The notes under the pieces are model-generated. The model was given only the letters and a program-made list of their open reading frames with translations. It ran no database searches and was not told the DNA's origin. 64,000 nt of DNA, taken from positions 1,240,001 to 1,304,000 of the forward strand of contig NZ_JAIUZR010000003.1 in assembly GCF_020171465.1 (NCBI RefSeq). The letters are read 5' to 3'. Both the position numbers and the translations under genes were made by a program. Origin of the DNA: Lutimonas saemankumensis (GTDB lineage: Bacteria; Bacteroidota; Bacteroidia; Flavobacteriales; Flavobacteriaceae). This document shows positions 17,152-26,019 of the stretch, one piece after another. Every line of letters begins with the position of its first letter. The first letter of the stretch is position 1.

Positions 17152-18765
17152 ATGTTGAAGAAACTTGCATTATTTACAATGATTTTTAGTCCACTTCTGG
17201 GAATTGCTCAAGAAAAAGGGCTTGACGAAGAGATCAATGAAGAATTCATGCCCATTGCCACATGGTGGGAAAATACGGTACTGACCTCTATCCCTATCGC
17301 CGGCTATAACATTCCTATCGTGTTGATTCTATTGGTTTTTGGTGCCACATTGTTCACAGTTTATTTTGGATTTCCCGCTATCTCAAAATTTAAACTGGCC
17401 ATAAATACGGTGAGGGGTAAATACGATGAAATCGATCATCATAGCGTTGAGAAATCCGAACTTAATATCATTGATGGTGATTTGGTGGATACCATAAAAG
17501 ACGAGAGCCAGGAAGGTGAAGTAAGTCACTTTCAGGCCCTGGCTACTGCAGTTTCTGGAACAGTCGGTCTGGGGAATATAGCAGGGGTGGCCGTTGCCAT
17601 TGCTGTAGGGGGCCCTGGAGCCACGTTCTGGATGATTGTTTGTGGTTTGATCGGTATGTCTACAAAAATGGTAGAATGTACACTGGGTGTAAAGTATCGT
17701 GATGTGGGAGAAGACGGTACGGTTTATGGGGGGCCAATGTATTATCTTAAGAGAGGTTTGGAAAGTCAGAATAAAGCCATGCTAGGAAAAATTTTGGCTG
17801 GAATATTTGCAATTTTATGTGTGGGTGCCTCTTTTGGGGGAGGAAACGCATTTCAATCAAATCAGGCAGCGGTTCAAATAGTGAGTATGCTGAAATTAGG
17901 TGGTGGAGCATCAGGATTTATCATAGGTGTTATTATGGCCATTTTAGTCGGAATTGTCATCATTGGAGGTATTAAGAGAATCGCTAAGATTACGGAAAAA
18001 ATTGTGCCGTTTATGGCCATTATTTATGTGATTGCAGCCTTGATCATTATATTTTCAAACTTTCAACATATCGGGTCAGCTTTTGAACTCATATTTAAGG
18101 GAGCTTTCACTCCAATGGCAGGACTGGGAGGCGTTCTTGGGGTTATTATTGTTGGATTCCAAAGAGCTGCGTTTTCTAATGAAGCAGGGGCCGGTTCTGC
18201 AGCTATTGCGCATTCAGCGGTTAAGACTAAATATCCTGCGAGTGAAGGTGTTGTGGCCCTGCTCGAGCCTTTTATCGATACAGTAGTAATATGTACCATG
18301 ACTGCCTTGGTAATTATATTTTTCAATATGGATGTGGGTGCATTTGACTATGGAAATTCACAGAATAGCGCTGTACTGATTAATGCCACAGGTGAATATG
18401 TTGGAGGTGTTGACCTAACATCAATGGCTTTTGACTCTGTTTTACCAGGATTTAGTTATATACTCACCATTGCAATCATTCTGTTTGCTTTTTCTACAAT
18501 GATTTCCTGGTCTTACTACGGACTTCAATCATGGAAATATCTTTTTGGAAGGGGAAAAACAGCAGATATCCTTTACAAATTATTGTTTCTTGTATTTGTT
18601 GTCATAGGTGCCTCTGCAACCTTGGATGCGGTGATTAAATTCTCCGATGCGATGATACTGGCTTTGGTATTTCCAAATATGATTGGTCTGGTATTGTTGT
18701 TTCCAAAAGTTAAAGAGGAAATTAATCGTTACGTAAGAGATATCAAAACGATCAAAGCAAAATAG
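17152..18765 (+). CDS. Sodium:alanine/glycine symporter (AGCS family)
   Basis: A 537-residue polytopic inner-membrane protein of the alanine or glycine:cation symporter family. Family hallmarks are visible: AVSGTVGLGNIAGVAVAIA, GPGATFWM, GGPMYYLKRG and AFSNEAGAGSAAIAHSA. It is longer than typical AGCS (~450-480). It has an N-terminal signal-peptide-like segment (MLKKLALFTMIFSPLLGIAQ) and a charged insert (~residues 80-120) before the first conserved motif. Transport of alanine or glycine with Na+ is likely. It is 10 bases upstream of the HhH protein, probably one transcript. Confidence 0.92.
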   Translation: MLKKLALFTMIFSPLLGIAQEKGLDEEINEEFMPIATWWENTVLTSIPIAGYNIPIVLILLVFGATLFTVYFGFPAISKFKLAINTVRGKYDEIDHHSVEKSELNIIDGDLVDTIKDESQEGEVSHFQALATAVSGTVGLGNIAGVAVAIAVGGPGATFWMIVCGLIGMSTKMVECTLGVKYRDVGEDGTVYGGPMYYLKRGLESQNKAMLGKILAGIFAILCVGASFGGGNAFQSNQAAVQIVSMLKLGGGASGFIIGVIMAILVGIVIIGGIKRIAKITEKIVPFMAIIYVIAALIIIFSNFQHIGSAFELIFKGAFTPMAGLGGVLGVIIVGFQRAAFSNEAGAGSAAIAHSAVKTKYPASEGVVALLEPFIDTVVICTMTALVIIFFNMDVGAFDYGNSQNSAVLINATGEYVGGVDLTSMAFDSVLPGFSYILTIAIILFAFSTMISWSYYGLQSWKYLFGRGKTADILYKLLFLVFVVIGASATLDAVIKFSDAMILALVFPNMIGLVLLFPKVKEEINRYVRDIKTIKAK

Positions 18766-18775
18766 GCCCTATTGA

Positions 18776-19630
18776 ATGAACTTTTTCGAATCCCATTTCT
18801 GGTATACCAAAGGTCAAAGAAATGGGATTTTATTTTTGCTCCTGACACTTATCATAGTGCTTGTTTCCATTGATATGCTCAATAACAGGAAGGAATTTGT
18901 CTATAATGAGATTGAATTTGACCTGATTCAGCAAAAAATAGATTCACTGAAAAGATTGCAGGCGGAAAAACCAGAATACGTCGAACGAAAATTTAATCCA
19001 AACTACCTTACAGACTACAAGGCGTACCGATTAGGTCTTAGCGTCGAAGAAATTGATCGCCTGTTTCTCTTTCGGGACAGTGGAAAGTTTATTAATTCCA
19101 AAGCGGAATTTCAACGTGTAACCCAGGTTAGCGATAGTCTTTTGAATCAGATCGCGCCATTATTCTCCTTTCCCAAATGGGCCGGTGAGAAAACACCTGC
19201 AAAGCCATTGCCCACAAAGTCGAACTCCAAAATAATCGGATTAAATACAGTCACAGTGAAGGGTTTGATGGAAATAGAAGGAATGCAGTACAGATTGGCG
19301 CAACGTATTCTTTCCTACAGAAAATTTCTGGGGGGCTATTCAATCGATAATCAGTTGTATGAAGTATATGATTTAAAAATGGAACTTGTGCCTAAAATTC
19401 TTAAGAGCTATCCCCTACTTTCTCCACCAGTCATTCAAAAAACGAATGTAAATAAAGCAAGCTTTAAAGAAATCTTGTCTAACCCCTACATTGACTATGG
19501 TTTAACAAAAAAGATAATGCGCTACAGACAAGAGCAATTGATCATAAAAAACCTTGAAGAACTAAAAAAATTAGACTCTTTTCCCTTAGAGAATTTTGAC
19601 AGAATAGCCTTATATTTGTGTGCTGAATAA
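18776..19630 (+). CDS. Membrane-anchored helix-hairpin-helix protein (ComEA-like)
   Basis: A 284-residue protein with one N-terminal membrane segment (residues ~16-34) and three HhH-type units. Examples are FNPNYLTDYKAYRLGLSVEE, LNTVTVKGLMEIEGMQYRLAQRI and VNKASFKEILSNPYIDYGLTKKI. Such domains bind DNA backbones in ComEA and related proteins. In flavobacteria this family is common but uncharacterised, and natural transformation is only one possible role. A -7 element for the next gene lies inside its last 20 bases. Confidence 0.82.
   Translation: MNFFESHFWYTKGQRNGILFLLLTLIIVLVSIDMLNNRKEFVYNEIEFDLIQQKIDSLKRLQAEKPEYVERKFNPNYLTDYKAYRLGLSVEEIDRLFLFRDSGKFINSKAEFQRVTQVSDSLLNQIAPLFSFPKWAGEKTPAKPLPTKSNSKIIGLNTVTVKGLMEIEGMQYRLAQRILSYRKFLGGYSIDNQLYEVYDLKMELVPKILKSYPLLSPPVIQKTNVNKASFKEILSNPYIDYGLTKKIMRYRQEQLIIKNLEELKKLDSFPLENFDRIALYLCAE
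19611..19618 (+). promoter_or_regulatory. Candidate internal -7 promoter element for the acyl-CoA dehydrogenase
   Basis: TATATTTG matches TAnnTTTG and lies inside the 3' end of the HhH gene, 22 bases before the ATG at 19641. It supports starting the dehydrogenase there and not at the GTG at 19620. Confidence 0.45.
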
Positions 19631-19640
19631 ATTGCGTATT

Positions 19641-20780
19641 ATGAATTTTGAAATGTCAGAGACGAGGAGGGCTATTGCCCATTCGATACGGGAATTTTCC
19701 AAAAAACACATTAAGCCTTTTATGATGGATTGGGACGAGAATCAGACCTTTCCTGAGGATCTTTTTCATCAGCTGGGCGAAATGGGATATATGGGTGTAT
19801 TGGTACCTGAAGAATATGGTGGAAGCGGAATGGATTACCATGAATATATTACCGTTATTGAAGAGATCTCTAAAGTGGATTCTTCGATTGGTCTTTCGCT
19901 TGCAGCGCACAATTCCTTATGCACTAATCATATTTTGGAATTTGGAAATGAGGAGCAAAAACAAAAGTGGCTGCCAAAACTTGCCCACGGGGAATGGATC
20001 GGCGCCTGGGGGCTCACGGAACACAATACAGGGAGCGATGCCGGCGGTATGAGTACCACTGCTGTCAAGGATGGTGACTATTATATAATCAATGGGGCCA
20101 AGAACTTTATTACCCATGGCATTAGCGGAAACATAGCAGTAGTTATTGTCAGAACAGGAGAAAAAGGAGATTCCCGAGGGATGACGGCATTTGCCATTGA
20201 AAAAGGAACCCCGGGTTTTTCTTCCGGTAAGAAAGAGGACAAGATGGGAATGAGGGCGTCCGAAACAGCCGAACTCATTTTTGACAATTGCCGGGTTCAT
20301 AAGGACAATATTCTGGGAGAGGTTGGAGAAGGATTTATTCAGTCCATGAAGGTACTGGATGGAGGAAGAATTTCTATTGGTGCCCTTTCTCTTGGAATTT
20401 CAAAAGGGTCCTATGAAGCTGCACTGAAATATGCTCAGGAAAGGGAACAGTTTGGAAAATCCATAAGTAAGTTTCAGGCTATTGGATTTAAACTTGCTGA
20501 TATGGCTACTGAAATTGAAGCTTCGGAATTGTTACTGCACAAAGCAGCACACGACAAGGCTAAAGGCGAAAAGATTACTCAGATTGGAGCCATGGCCAAA
20601 ATGTACAGTTCAGAGGTTTGTGTTAAAATTGCTAATGAAGCGCTTCAAATTCACGGAGGATATGGGTATACCAAAGATTTTCCTGTCGAAAAATTTTACA
20701 GAGATGCCAAATTGTGTACCATTGGAGAAGGGACTACCGAAATCCAAAAACTCGTTATTTCAAGAAACCTGCTGAAATAG
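19641..20780 (+). CDS. Acyl-CoA dehydrogenase
   Basis: A 379-residue FAD flavoenzyme that introduces a trans-2 double bond into acyl-CoA in beta-oxidation or branched-chain amino-acid degradation. Conserved pieces are GAWGLTEHNTGSDA (FAD/acyl-CoA), KNFITHGISG, LQIHGGYGYTKDFPVEKFYRDAK and the active-site segment IGEGTTEIQ with the likely catalytic Glu. I chose the ATG at 19641 (MNFEMSETRRAI). A GTG at 19620 in frame would overlap the HhH gene and fall on a promoter-like element. Chain length of the substrate cannot be told. Its terminator seems to lie inside the convergent CCA-transferase gene. Confidence 0.93.
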   Translation: MNFEMSETRRAIAHSIREFSKKHIKPFMMDWDENQTFPEDLFHQLGEMGYMGVLVPEEYGGSGMDYHEYITVIEEISKVDSSIGLSLAAHNSLCTNHILEFGNEEQKQKWLPKLAHGEWIGAWGLTEHNTGSDAGGMSTTAVKDGDYYIINGAKNFITHGISGNIAVVIVRTGEKGDSRGMTAFAIEKGTPGFSSGKKEDKMGMRASETAELIFDNCRVHKDNILGEVGEGFIQSMKVLDGGRISIGALSLGISKGSYEAALKYAQEREQFGKSISKFQAIGFKLADMATEIEASELLLHKAAHDKAKGEKITQIGAMAKMYSSEVCVKIANEALQIHGGYGYTKDFPVEKFYRDAKLCTIGEGTTEIQKLVISRNLLK

Positions 20781-20819
20781 TTTAAGAACTGACATCGTTT
20801 TTGGCTTGGAGATTTGCCT

Positions 20820-22253
20820 CTAGCCTATTTGACGCTGAAGACCTATATCTTCAGCTTTTTTGAGCATATATGCAAACGCTTCTTCGTAGTCGTTTGAAAT
20901 CTCACCTTCTAAAATGGCTTCCTTGATCGCATCCTTTATGATGCCAATTTCACGGCAAGGTTTCAGATTAAAAGTTTCCATGATAAGTTCGCCTGAAATG
21001 GGAGGTTGAAAATTTCGTACATGATCACGCTCCTCCACTTCTTTTATTTTTTGACGTACCAACTTAAAATTGTTCAGGTACTTTTTTTCCTTTTTTGGGT
21101 TCTTTGTGGTGATATCGGCTTCACAATGTGTCATCAGATCCTCCAGATCATCTCCCGCATCAAAAATCAATCTTCTTACAGCTGAATCAGTTACATTCTC
21201 AGCGAGAATAACCGGCCTTGAACTCATCATTACAATTTTCTGAACGTATTTCATTTTTTCGTTCAGAGGCATTTTCAAGCGCTGAAAGATCTTTTTAACC
21301 ATTTTGGAACCGATGTATTCATGTCCGTGAAAGGTCCATCCAATTTTTTGATCAAATTTCTTTGTAGGAGCCTTACCAATGTCATGCAACAAAGCAGCCC
21401 ATCGCAACCATAACTTATCTGTCTTTTCAGAAATATTGTCAACCACCTGAAGGGTATGGTAAAAATTATCCTTATGCTTTTGCCCTTTAATACGTTCGAC
21501 ACCGTGTAAATCAGCAAGTTCCGGAAGAATGAATTGTAACAAACCTGTTTCAAACAAAAGCTTTAAGCCAATGGATGGCTTATCACTAAGCATGATCTTA
21601 TGAAGTTCATCCACAACCCTTTCTTCGCTTATAATCCTGATCCTTTTTGCATTTTTCTTTAATGATTTCAAAGACTTTTCCTCAATCTCAAATCCCAACT
21701 GGCTGGAAAAACGTATGGCTCTCATCATTCTTAAGGGATCATCGCTGAAGGTAATATCGGGATCGAGAGGTGTTCGAATAATTTTGTTTTCAAGGTCAGC
21801 AATGCCGTCAAAGGGGTCCAAAAGTTTTCCAAAATCACTTTTATTCAAGCTCAAAGCCAACGCATTGATGGTAAAATCCCTGCGATTTTGATCGTCCTTT
21901 AAACTGCCCGTAGAAACCAATGGGTTTCGACTATGTTCTACATATGACTCTTTTCGCGCCCCGACAAACTCTATTTCCAGACCCTGATATTTTAACATTG
22001 CCGTTCCATAGGTCTTAAAAACCTGGACCTTGGTTTTTGAAGGAAGTAATTCGGCAACTTTGTGGGCCAGTTCAATTCCGCTCCCTACGGCTACAACATC
22101 AATATCCTTGGATTTGGTTCGTTCCAGTAAAAAATCTCGCACATAACCCCCAATTACATAGGTGTCCAGGGAAAGGTCCTCAGCCGCCTTGGCGATATAT
22201 TCAAAAGCCGGTAATGAAAGGGCTTTTTTGAAATTATTGTTAAAATCTAGCAT
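20820..22253 (-). CDS. cca: CCA tRNA nucleotidyltransferase with HD domain
   Basis: A 477-residue class II tRNA nucleotidyltransferase that adds or repairs the 3' CCA of tRNAs. The N-terminal motif TYVIGGYVRDFLLER and the metal-binding KDIDVVAVGSG are the nucleotidyl-transfer core. RRDFTINALALSLN and PDITFSDDPLRMMRAIRFSS follow. An HD phosphohydrolase domain begins near ALLHDIGKAPTKK, consistent with 2',3'-cyclic phosphatase or phosphodiesterase activity in some members. The start at 22253 (MLDFNNNF) leaves 1 base after the Sua5 stop; a longer in-frame start would overlap that gene. The window's tRNA genes do not encode CCA, so the enzyme is needed. Confidence 0.93.
   Translation of the reverse strand: MLDFNNNFKKALSLPAFEYIAKAAEDLSLDTYVIGGYVRDFLLERTKSKDIDVVAVGSGIELAHKVAELLPSKTKVQVFKTYGTAMLKYQGLEIEFVGARKESYVEHSRNPLVSTGSLKDDQNRRDFTINALALSLNKSDFGKLLDPFDGIADLENKIIRTPLDPDITFSDDPLRMMRAIRFSSQLGFEIEEKSLKSLKKNAKRIRIISEERVVDELHKIMLSDKPSIGLKLLFETGLLQFILPELADLHGVERIKGQKHKDNFYHTLQVVDNISEKTDKLWLRWAALLHDIGKAPTKKFDQKIGWTFHGHEYIGSKMVKKIFQRLKMPLNEKMKYVQKIVMMSSRPVILAENVTDSAVRRLIFDAGDDLEDLMTHCEADITTKNPKKEKKYLNNFKLVRQKIKEVEERDHVRNFQPPISGELIMETFNLKPCREIGIIKDAIKEAILEGEISNDYEEAFAYMLKKAEDIGLQRQIG
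20834..20861 (+). terminator. Terminator of the acyl-CoA dehydrogenase, embedded in the cca 3' end
   Basis: Stem GCTGAAGA/TCTTCAGC with a 6-base loop is followed by TTTTTT on the plus strand, 54 bases after the dehydrogenase stop. It lies inside the last codons of the convergent cca gene. Confidence 0.65.
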
Positions 22254-22254
22254 G

Positions 22255-22815
22255 TTATTTTCTAAGGAACTCGATCTCACCACGATCATTCAATCTGATA
22301 ATTTGAGACGCTGTTTTTCTTGTTTCAATTGCGGGCAAATTTACTATATAATCCGCTTTCTTCAAAAGTATCGGATCAATTTCATCAAAAGAAGCTGGTG
22401 CAGGATTCCCGCTAATATTTGCCGAAGTTGAAACTATAGGTTTATCAAATTCTCTTATCAAGGCCTGGCAGAAATCATTTTTCACAATTCGTATTGCAAC
22501 GGTATTATCAGAAGCTACCACATTATGAGCCAACCCTTTAGGCTTCTCATATATGACCGTAGTAGGCCGGGTGGCTGTATTTAAAAATATCTCAATTTGA
22601 TCCGGAACTTTATCAACGTATTTTTTAAGTCTTTCCATTCCATCCACCAAAATGATCAAACTCTTGCTGTCCGGTCTGTTTTTTAACTTATAAACCTTAT
22701 CAACAGCATCTGGATTTGTAGCATCACAGCCGATGCCATAGATCGTATCTGTAGGATAGATAATGGTCCCGTTATCCTTCAAAACATGTAATGCTTCTTT
22801 AATCATTTCCTTCAT
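22255..22815 (-). CDS. L-threonylcarbamoyladenylate synthase (Sua5/YciO/YrdC family)
   Basis: A 186-residue YrdC-domain protein. It probably makes L-threonylcarbamoyl-AMP from threonine, bicarbonate and ATP for the t6A tRNA modification. The N-terminal IIYPTDTIYGIGCDATN, KNRPDSKSLIILV and SANISGNPAP segments are the family signature. It lacks the C-terminal Sua5 domain, as in TsaC/YciO. Whether it is TsaC or the paralogue YciO cannot be settled by eye. It lies between a glycosyltransferase (14 bases upstream) and cca (1-base gap), in a tRNA-related transcript. Confidence 0.9.
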   Translation of the reverse strand: MKEMIKEALHVLKDNGTIIYPTDTIYGIGCDATNPDAVDKVYKLKNRPDSKSLIILVDGMERLKKYVDKVPDQIEIFLNTATRPTTVIYEKPKGLAHNVVASDNTVAIRIVKNDFCQALIREFDKPIVSTSANISGNPAPASFDEIDPILLKKADYIVNLPAIETRKTASQIIRLNDRGEIEFLRK

Positions 22816-22829
22816 ACTGATATCAACAA

Positions 22830-23582
22830 TTAGGTTTTTAATTCCTTATACTTCAGATAACGCTGCAAAACTCCTTTTGCATGAACTCTTGCCAGAACCA
22901 GGCCTTTTTTGCCATCCAGAAAACCAAATCTCACAAAGTACAATACCACAAACCTAAAAGCAGGCTTCACTAATCTATGCATAAAAGTAACCCTTGACTT
23001 ATTTTGATGTAACTCTTTAGCCTGTAACAGGGCGTAAAACTCGAGTTTTTTCTCATACTGTTCTTGGTCTGTGTATGAAAAATGGTCCATCCGGTTTTTA
23101 AGGAATCCAATTTTTCCTTCACACTTGATTTCTTCATGAACCAGTTTCCCGTCATACCTGCATTTATCCTTTCTGAACAAACGGATAACCTTATCGCTTT
23201 GCCATCCACCAAAAGATACTTTTTTTTCTTTAAAAAAGAAGGTTCTGTAAATATTGAAAGCGTCTATTCCTTTCGGGTCCCTTACAATTTCAACCACCTC
23301 AGAAGCCAATTCAGGTGTTATCCTTTCGTCAGCATCTAAAATGAAAATCCAGTCAAACGAAGCTTGTTCTATGGCGAAGTTCTTTTGGCTTGAAAAATCA
23401 TCAAACCTGCGCTGAATAACTTTGACATTTTCTCTTTTACAGATAGAAAGTGTTCGGTCTGAACTGAAGGAATCAACAACAAGGATCTCATGTGCAAAAG
23501 ATAAGGATCTAATAGCTCCTTGAATATTACTTTCCTCATTGAGCGTAGGTATGATGGCAGTAATCTTTTGCTGTATCGACAT
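22830..23582 (-). CDS. GT2-family glycosyltransferase (LPS core-type, WaaE/KdtX-like)
   Basis: A 250-residue GT-A fold transferase with no membrane segment of its own. It opens with ITAIIPTLNEESNIQGAIRSL and carries ILVVDSFSSDRT and the metal-binding FILDADERIT motif, which match GT2 enzymes of the LPS core type such as WaaE/KdtX. Acceptor and sugar are unknown. It starts a minus-strand transcript shared with the Sua5-type gene and cca. Confidence 0.87.
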   Translation of the reverse strand: MSIQQKITAIIPTLNEESNIQGAIRSLSFAHEILVVDSFSSDRTLSICKRENVKVIQRRFDDFSSQKNFAIEQASFDWIFILDADERITPELASEVVEIVRDPKGIDAFNIYRTFFFKEKKVSFGGWQSDKVIRLFRKDKCRYDGKLVHEEIKCEGKIGFLKNRMDHFSYTDQEQYEKKLEFYALLQAKELHQNKSRVTFMHRLVKPAFRFVVLYFVRFGFLDGKKGLVLARVHAKGVLQRYLKYKELKT

Positions 23583-23643
23583 GACAGATTAATTGATTGA
23601 TCATCCTTGAAAATGACTCTATCCCCTTTTGTAAAAAGGTATA

Positions 23644-24459
23644 TTAAACAGCTACACTGTACTCCCTCAAGGCATCATTCAGGGAGGTCTTTTTATTCGT
23701 GGATTCCTTTCTTTTACCAATGATCAGAGCACATGGAACCTGATAATCTCCTGCCTTGAACTTTTTCGTATAGCTTCCTGGAATCACTACGGATCTTGCC
23801 GGAACTCTTCCCTTCATTTCAACAGGTTCATCTCCTGTAACATCAATAATCTTAGTACTCATGGTTAGTACCACGTTGGCTCCTAGAACTGCTTCTTTTT
23901 CCACTCTTACACCCTCTACAACAATACATCTCGACCCCACAAAAACACCATCTTCAATAATGACCGGTGCGGCTTGTAAAGGCTCAAGCACTCCTCCTAT
24001 CCCTACTCCTCCACTGAGGTGTACGTTCTTGCCAATCTGAGCACAACTACCAACTGTTGCCCAGGTATCTACCATGGTCCCTTCGTCTACATAAGCTCCA
24101 ATGTTGACATAACTTGGCATAAGAATTGTTCCTGAAGAAATAAATGAGCCGTGTCGGGCAACTGCATGAGGGACTACCCGAATTCCTTTTTCTTTATAGC
24201 CCTTTTTCAAAGGAATTTTATCATGATATTCAAAAATACCAGCCTCCAGGGTTTCCATCTTTTGTATTGGGAAATAGAGCACCACAGCCTTTTTTACCCA
24301 TTCATTCACCTGCCACCCATTCTCAAGTGGCTCAGCAACTCTTAAGGTCCCCTGATCCAGCAAATCAATCACCTTCCTGATGCTATCCTGAACTTCGGTT
24401 TTAGATAAATCGTCCCTGTTTTCCCAGGCTTTTTCTATTATTTCTCGTAATTCTTTCAT
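23644..24459 (-). CDS. dapD: 2,3,4,5-tetrahydropyridine-2,6-dicarboxylate N-succinyltransferase
   Basis: A 271-residue left-handed beta-helix acyltransferase of the succinylase branch of lysine and diaminopimelate synthesis. It supplies meso-DAP for peptidoglycan. The hexapeptide-repeat core (IGAYVDEGTMVDTWATVGSC, IGKNVHLSGGVGIGG) and the C-terminal PARSVVIPGSYTKKF are typical. The start at 24459 (MKELREIIEKAW) fits the family and sits 19 bases from a TAnnTTTG element. A 12-codon longer frame reading is less likely. It is divergent from ruvX. Confidence 0.95.
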   Translation of the reverse strand: MKELREIIEKAWENRDDLSKTEVQDSIRKVIDLLDQGTLRVAEPLENGWQVNEWVKKAVVLYFPIQKMETLEAGIFEYHDKIPLKKGYKEKGIRVVPHAVARHGSFISSGTILMPSYVNIGAYVDEGTMVDTWATVGSCAQIGKNVHLSGGVGIGGVLEPLQAAPVIIEDGVFVGSRCIVVEGVRVEKEAVLGANVVLTMSTKIIDVTGDEPVEMKGRVPARSVVIPGSYTKKFKAGDYQVPCALIIGKRKESTNKKTSLNDALREYSVAV

Positions 24460-24478
24460 AAGGCTTTTAAGTAAGTGG

Positions 24479-24486
24479 CAAATATA
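24479..24486 (-). promoter_or_regulatory. Candidate -7 promoter element for dapD
   Basis: TATATTTG on the minus strand matches TAnnTTTG, 19 bases before the dapD ATG at 24459, and supports that start. Confidence 0.45.
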
Positions 24487-24543
24487 AAAAAGCATGAAAT
24501 AAAAAATCCATTTTTTTTATATTCTTTTAATTCAAAAAAGAGG

Positions 24544-24551
24544 TAAATTTG
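24544..24551 (+). promoter_or_regulatory. Candidate -7 promoter element for ruvX-def-DUF5606-mazG
   Basis: TAAATTTG matches TAnnTTTG, 15 bases before the ruvX ATG. It is divergent from the dapD element about 60 bases away. Confidence 0.45.
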
Positions 24552-24566
24552 CAAAAATTATAAAAT

Positions 24567-24977
24567 ATGTCAAGAATTCTGGCGCTGGACTACGGTGAGA
24601 AAAGAATTGGAATTGCTGTAACTGATGAGTTAAAAATCATTGCATCAGGGTTGACAACTGTTAAAACTATTGATATATTTAATTTTTTGGATCAGTATCT
24701 TGCGAATGAAAAAGTGGAATTGATTTTGGTCGGAGAGCCCAAACAAATGAACAATACGCCCTCTGAAAGTGAAAAGTTAATTGCACCCTTTATCGAAAAA
24801 TTGAGAGGCAAATACCTAAAGATACCTGTCAAAAGAGTTGATGAACGATTCACATCTAAAATGGCCTTCCAGACCATGATTGACGGTGGATTGAAAAAGA
24901 AACAGAGAAAAAACAAGGCTTTGATCGATGAGATCAGCGCTACAATAATACTACAGTCTTATCTGTACAATAACTAA
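24567..24977 (+). CDS. ruvX: Holliday-junction resolvase-like / pre-16S rRNA nuclease (YqgF family)
   Basis: A 136-residue RNase H-fold protein. The N-terminus ILALDYGEKRIGIAVTD holds the first catalytic Asp; LVGEPK and VDERFTSKMA are the further family motifs, and the last acidic residue lies in IDEISATIILQSYL. YqgF/RuvX in other bacteria acts in 16S rRNA 5' maturation. It is the first gene of a tightly packed four-gene group with def, DUF5606 and mazG (gaps of 9-10 bases). Confidence 0.93.
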   Translation: MSRILALDYGEKRIGIAVTDELKIIASGLTTVKTIDIFNFLDQYLANEKVELILVGEPKQMNNTPSESEKLIAPFIEKLRGKYLKIPVKRVDERFTSKMAFQTMIDGGLKKKQRKNKALIDEISATIILQSYLYNN

Positions 24978-24986
24978 GTTAGAAAT

Positions 24987-25571
24987 ATGGTATTACCTAT
25001 AGTTGCTTACGGAGATCCAGTCCTTAGAAAAGTTGGAAAAGAAATCACTCAGGATTATCCTAATCTCGAAGAGTTAATCGTGAATATGCAGGAGACCATG
25101 AAAAATGCACAGGGCGTAGGTCTTGCGGCACCGCAAATTGGTAGAGATATCCGGCTGTTTTTGATCGATGCCTCTCCTTTTGCAGAAAGCGATGAGTTGG
25201 AAGAAGAAGAAAAAGAATTTCTTAAAACTTTTAAAAAAACCTTTATCAATGCTCAAATCATAGAGGAAGAAGGTGAAGAATGGGCATTTAGCGAAGGATG
25301 TTTAAGTATTCCCAACATCAATGAAGATGTTTACAGAAATGAAACCATCATTATTGAGTATCAGGATGAAAATTTTGATAAAAAGAAGGAAACACTTTCA
25401 GGATTAGCAGCTCGTATTTTTCAACACGAATACGATCATATCGAAGGGGTTTTATTTACCGACAAGTTATCGTCTTTAAAGAAAAGGCTTCTAAAAAAGA
25501 AATTAGAAAATATTTCAAAGGGAAAAGTTGAGGTTGACTATAGAATGAGGTTCCCTAATCTTAAAAAATAA
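24987..25571 (+). CDS. def: Peptide deformylase
   Basis: A 194-residue metalloenzyme that removes the formyl group from nascent protein N-termini. All three motifs are intact: GVGLAAPQIG, EGCLSIPN with the metal Cys, and QHEYDHIEG with both His ligands and the catalytic Glu. An acidic insert (ESDELEEEEKEF) between motifs 1 and 2 is typical of Bacteroidota enzymes. It follows ruvX by 9 bases. Confidence 0.97.
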   Translation: MVLPIVAYGDPVLRKVGKEITQDYPNLEELIVNMQETMKNAQGVGLAAPQIGRDIRLFLIDASPFAESDELEEEEKEFLKTFKKTFINAQIIEEEGEEWAFSEGCLSIPNINEDVYRNETIIIEYQDENFDKKKETLSGLAARIFQHEYDHIEGVLFTDKLSSLKKRLLKKKLENISKGKVEVDYRMRFPNLKK

Positions 25572-25581
25572 AAATTAGTAT

Positions 25582-26010
25582 ATGACATTAGAAAAAGTAA
25601 TCGCAATTTCAGGAAAACCAGGACTGTTCGAGATCATTTCTCAATCAAAATCAGGAGTAATCGTTGAATCATTAGCCGATAAAAAAAGATTTCCTGTTAA
25701 TTCTTTACACAATATCAGCACCTTAAATGATATAGCAATTTATACCTACGAAGAAGAGATTCCCTTAAAACAGGTGTTTTGTTCTATCTTCGACAAGGAG
25801 GAAGGCAAGGAAACGATCAATCCTAAGTCTTCTAAAGATGATCTACTAAATTATTTTAGCCAGGTTTTACCCGATTTTGATCAGGAAAGAGTTTACGCCT
25901 CCAATATTAAAAAAGTACTGGCATGGTACAATTCTCTCGTAGCTGCTGATTTCGATTTTACGGGACTCAAAGCAGAATTGGAAGAAGATAATAAAGAAGA
26001 AGAATCTTAA
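25582..26010 (+). CDS. DUF5606 family protein
   Basis: A 142-residue cytoplasmic protein that matches the Bacteroidota-specific DUF5606 family by its opening LEKVIAISGKPGLFEIISQS and the following VESLADKKRFPV. The first ~60 residues look like a small beta-barrel; a helical part with PKSSKDDLLNYFSQVLPDFDQ and YASNIKKVLAWYN follows, ending in an acidic tail. Function is unknown. It is consistently next to def and mazG here, with 10-base gaps on either side. Confidence 0.85.
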   Translation: MTLEKVIAISGKPGLFEIISQSKSGVIVESLADKKRFPVNSLHNISTLNDIAIYTYEEEIPLKQVFCSIFDKEEGKETINPKSSKDDLLNYFSQVLPDFDQERVYASNIKKVLAWYNSLVAADFDFTGLKAELEEDNKEEES

Positions 26011-26019
26011 GCTCTATCT

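Noticed and set aside
19620-19640. GTG start for the acyl-CoA dehydrogenase at 19620
   Set aside because: It overlaps the upstream gene and lies on a -7-like element; the ATG at 19641 gives the family N-terminus.
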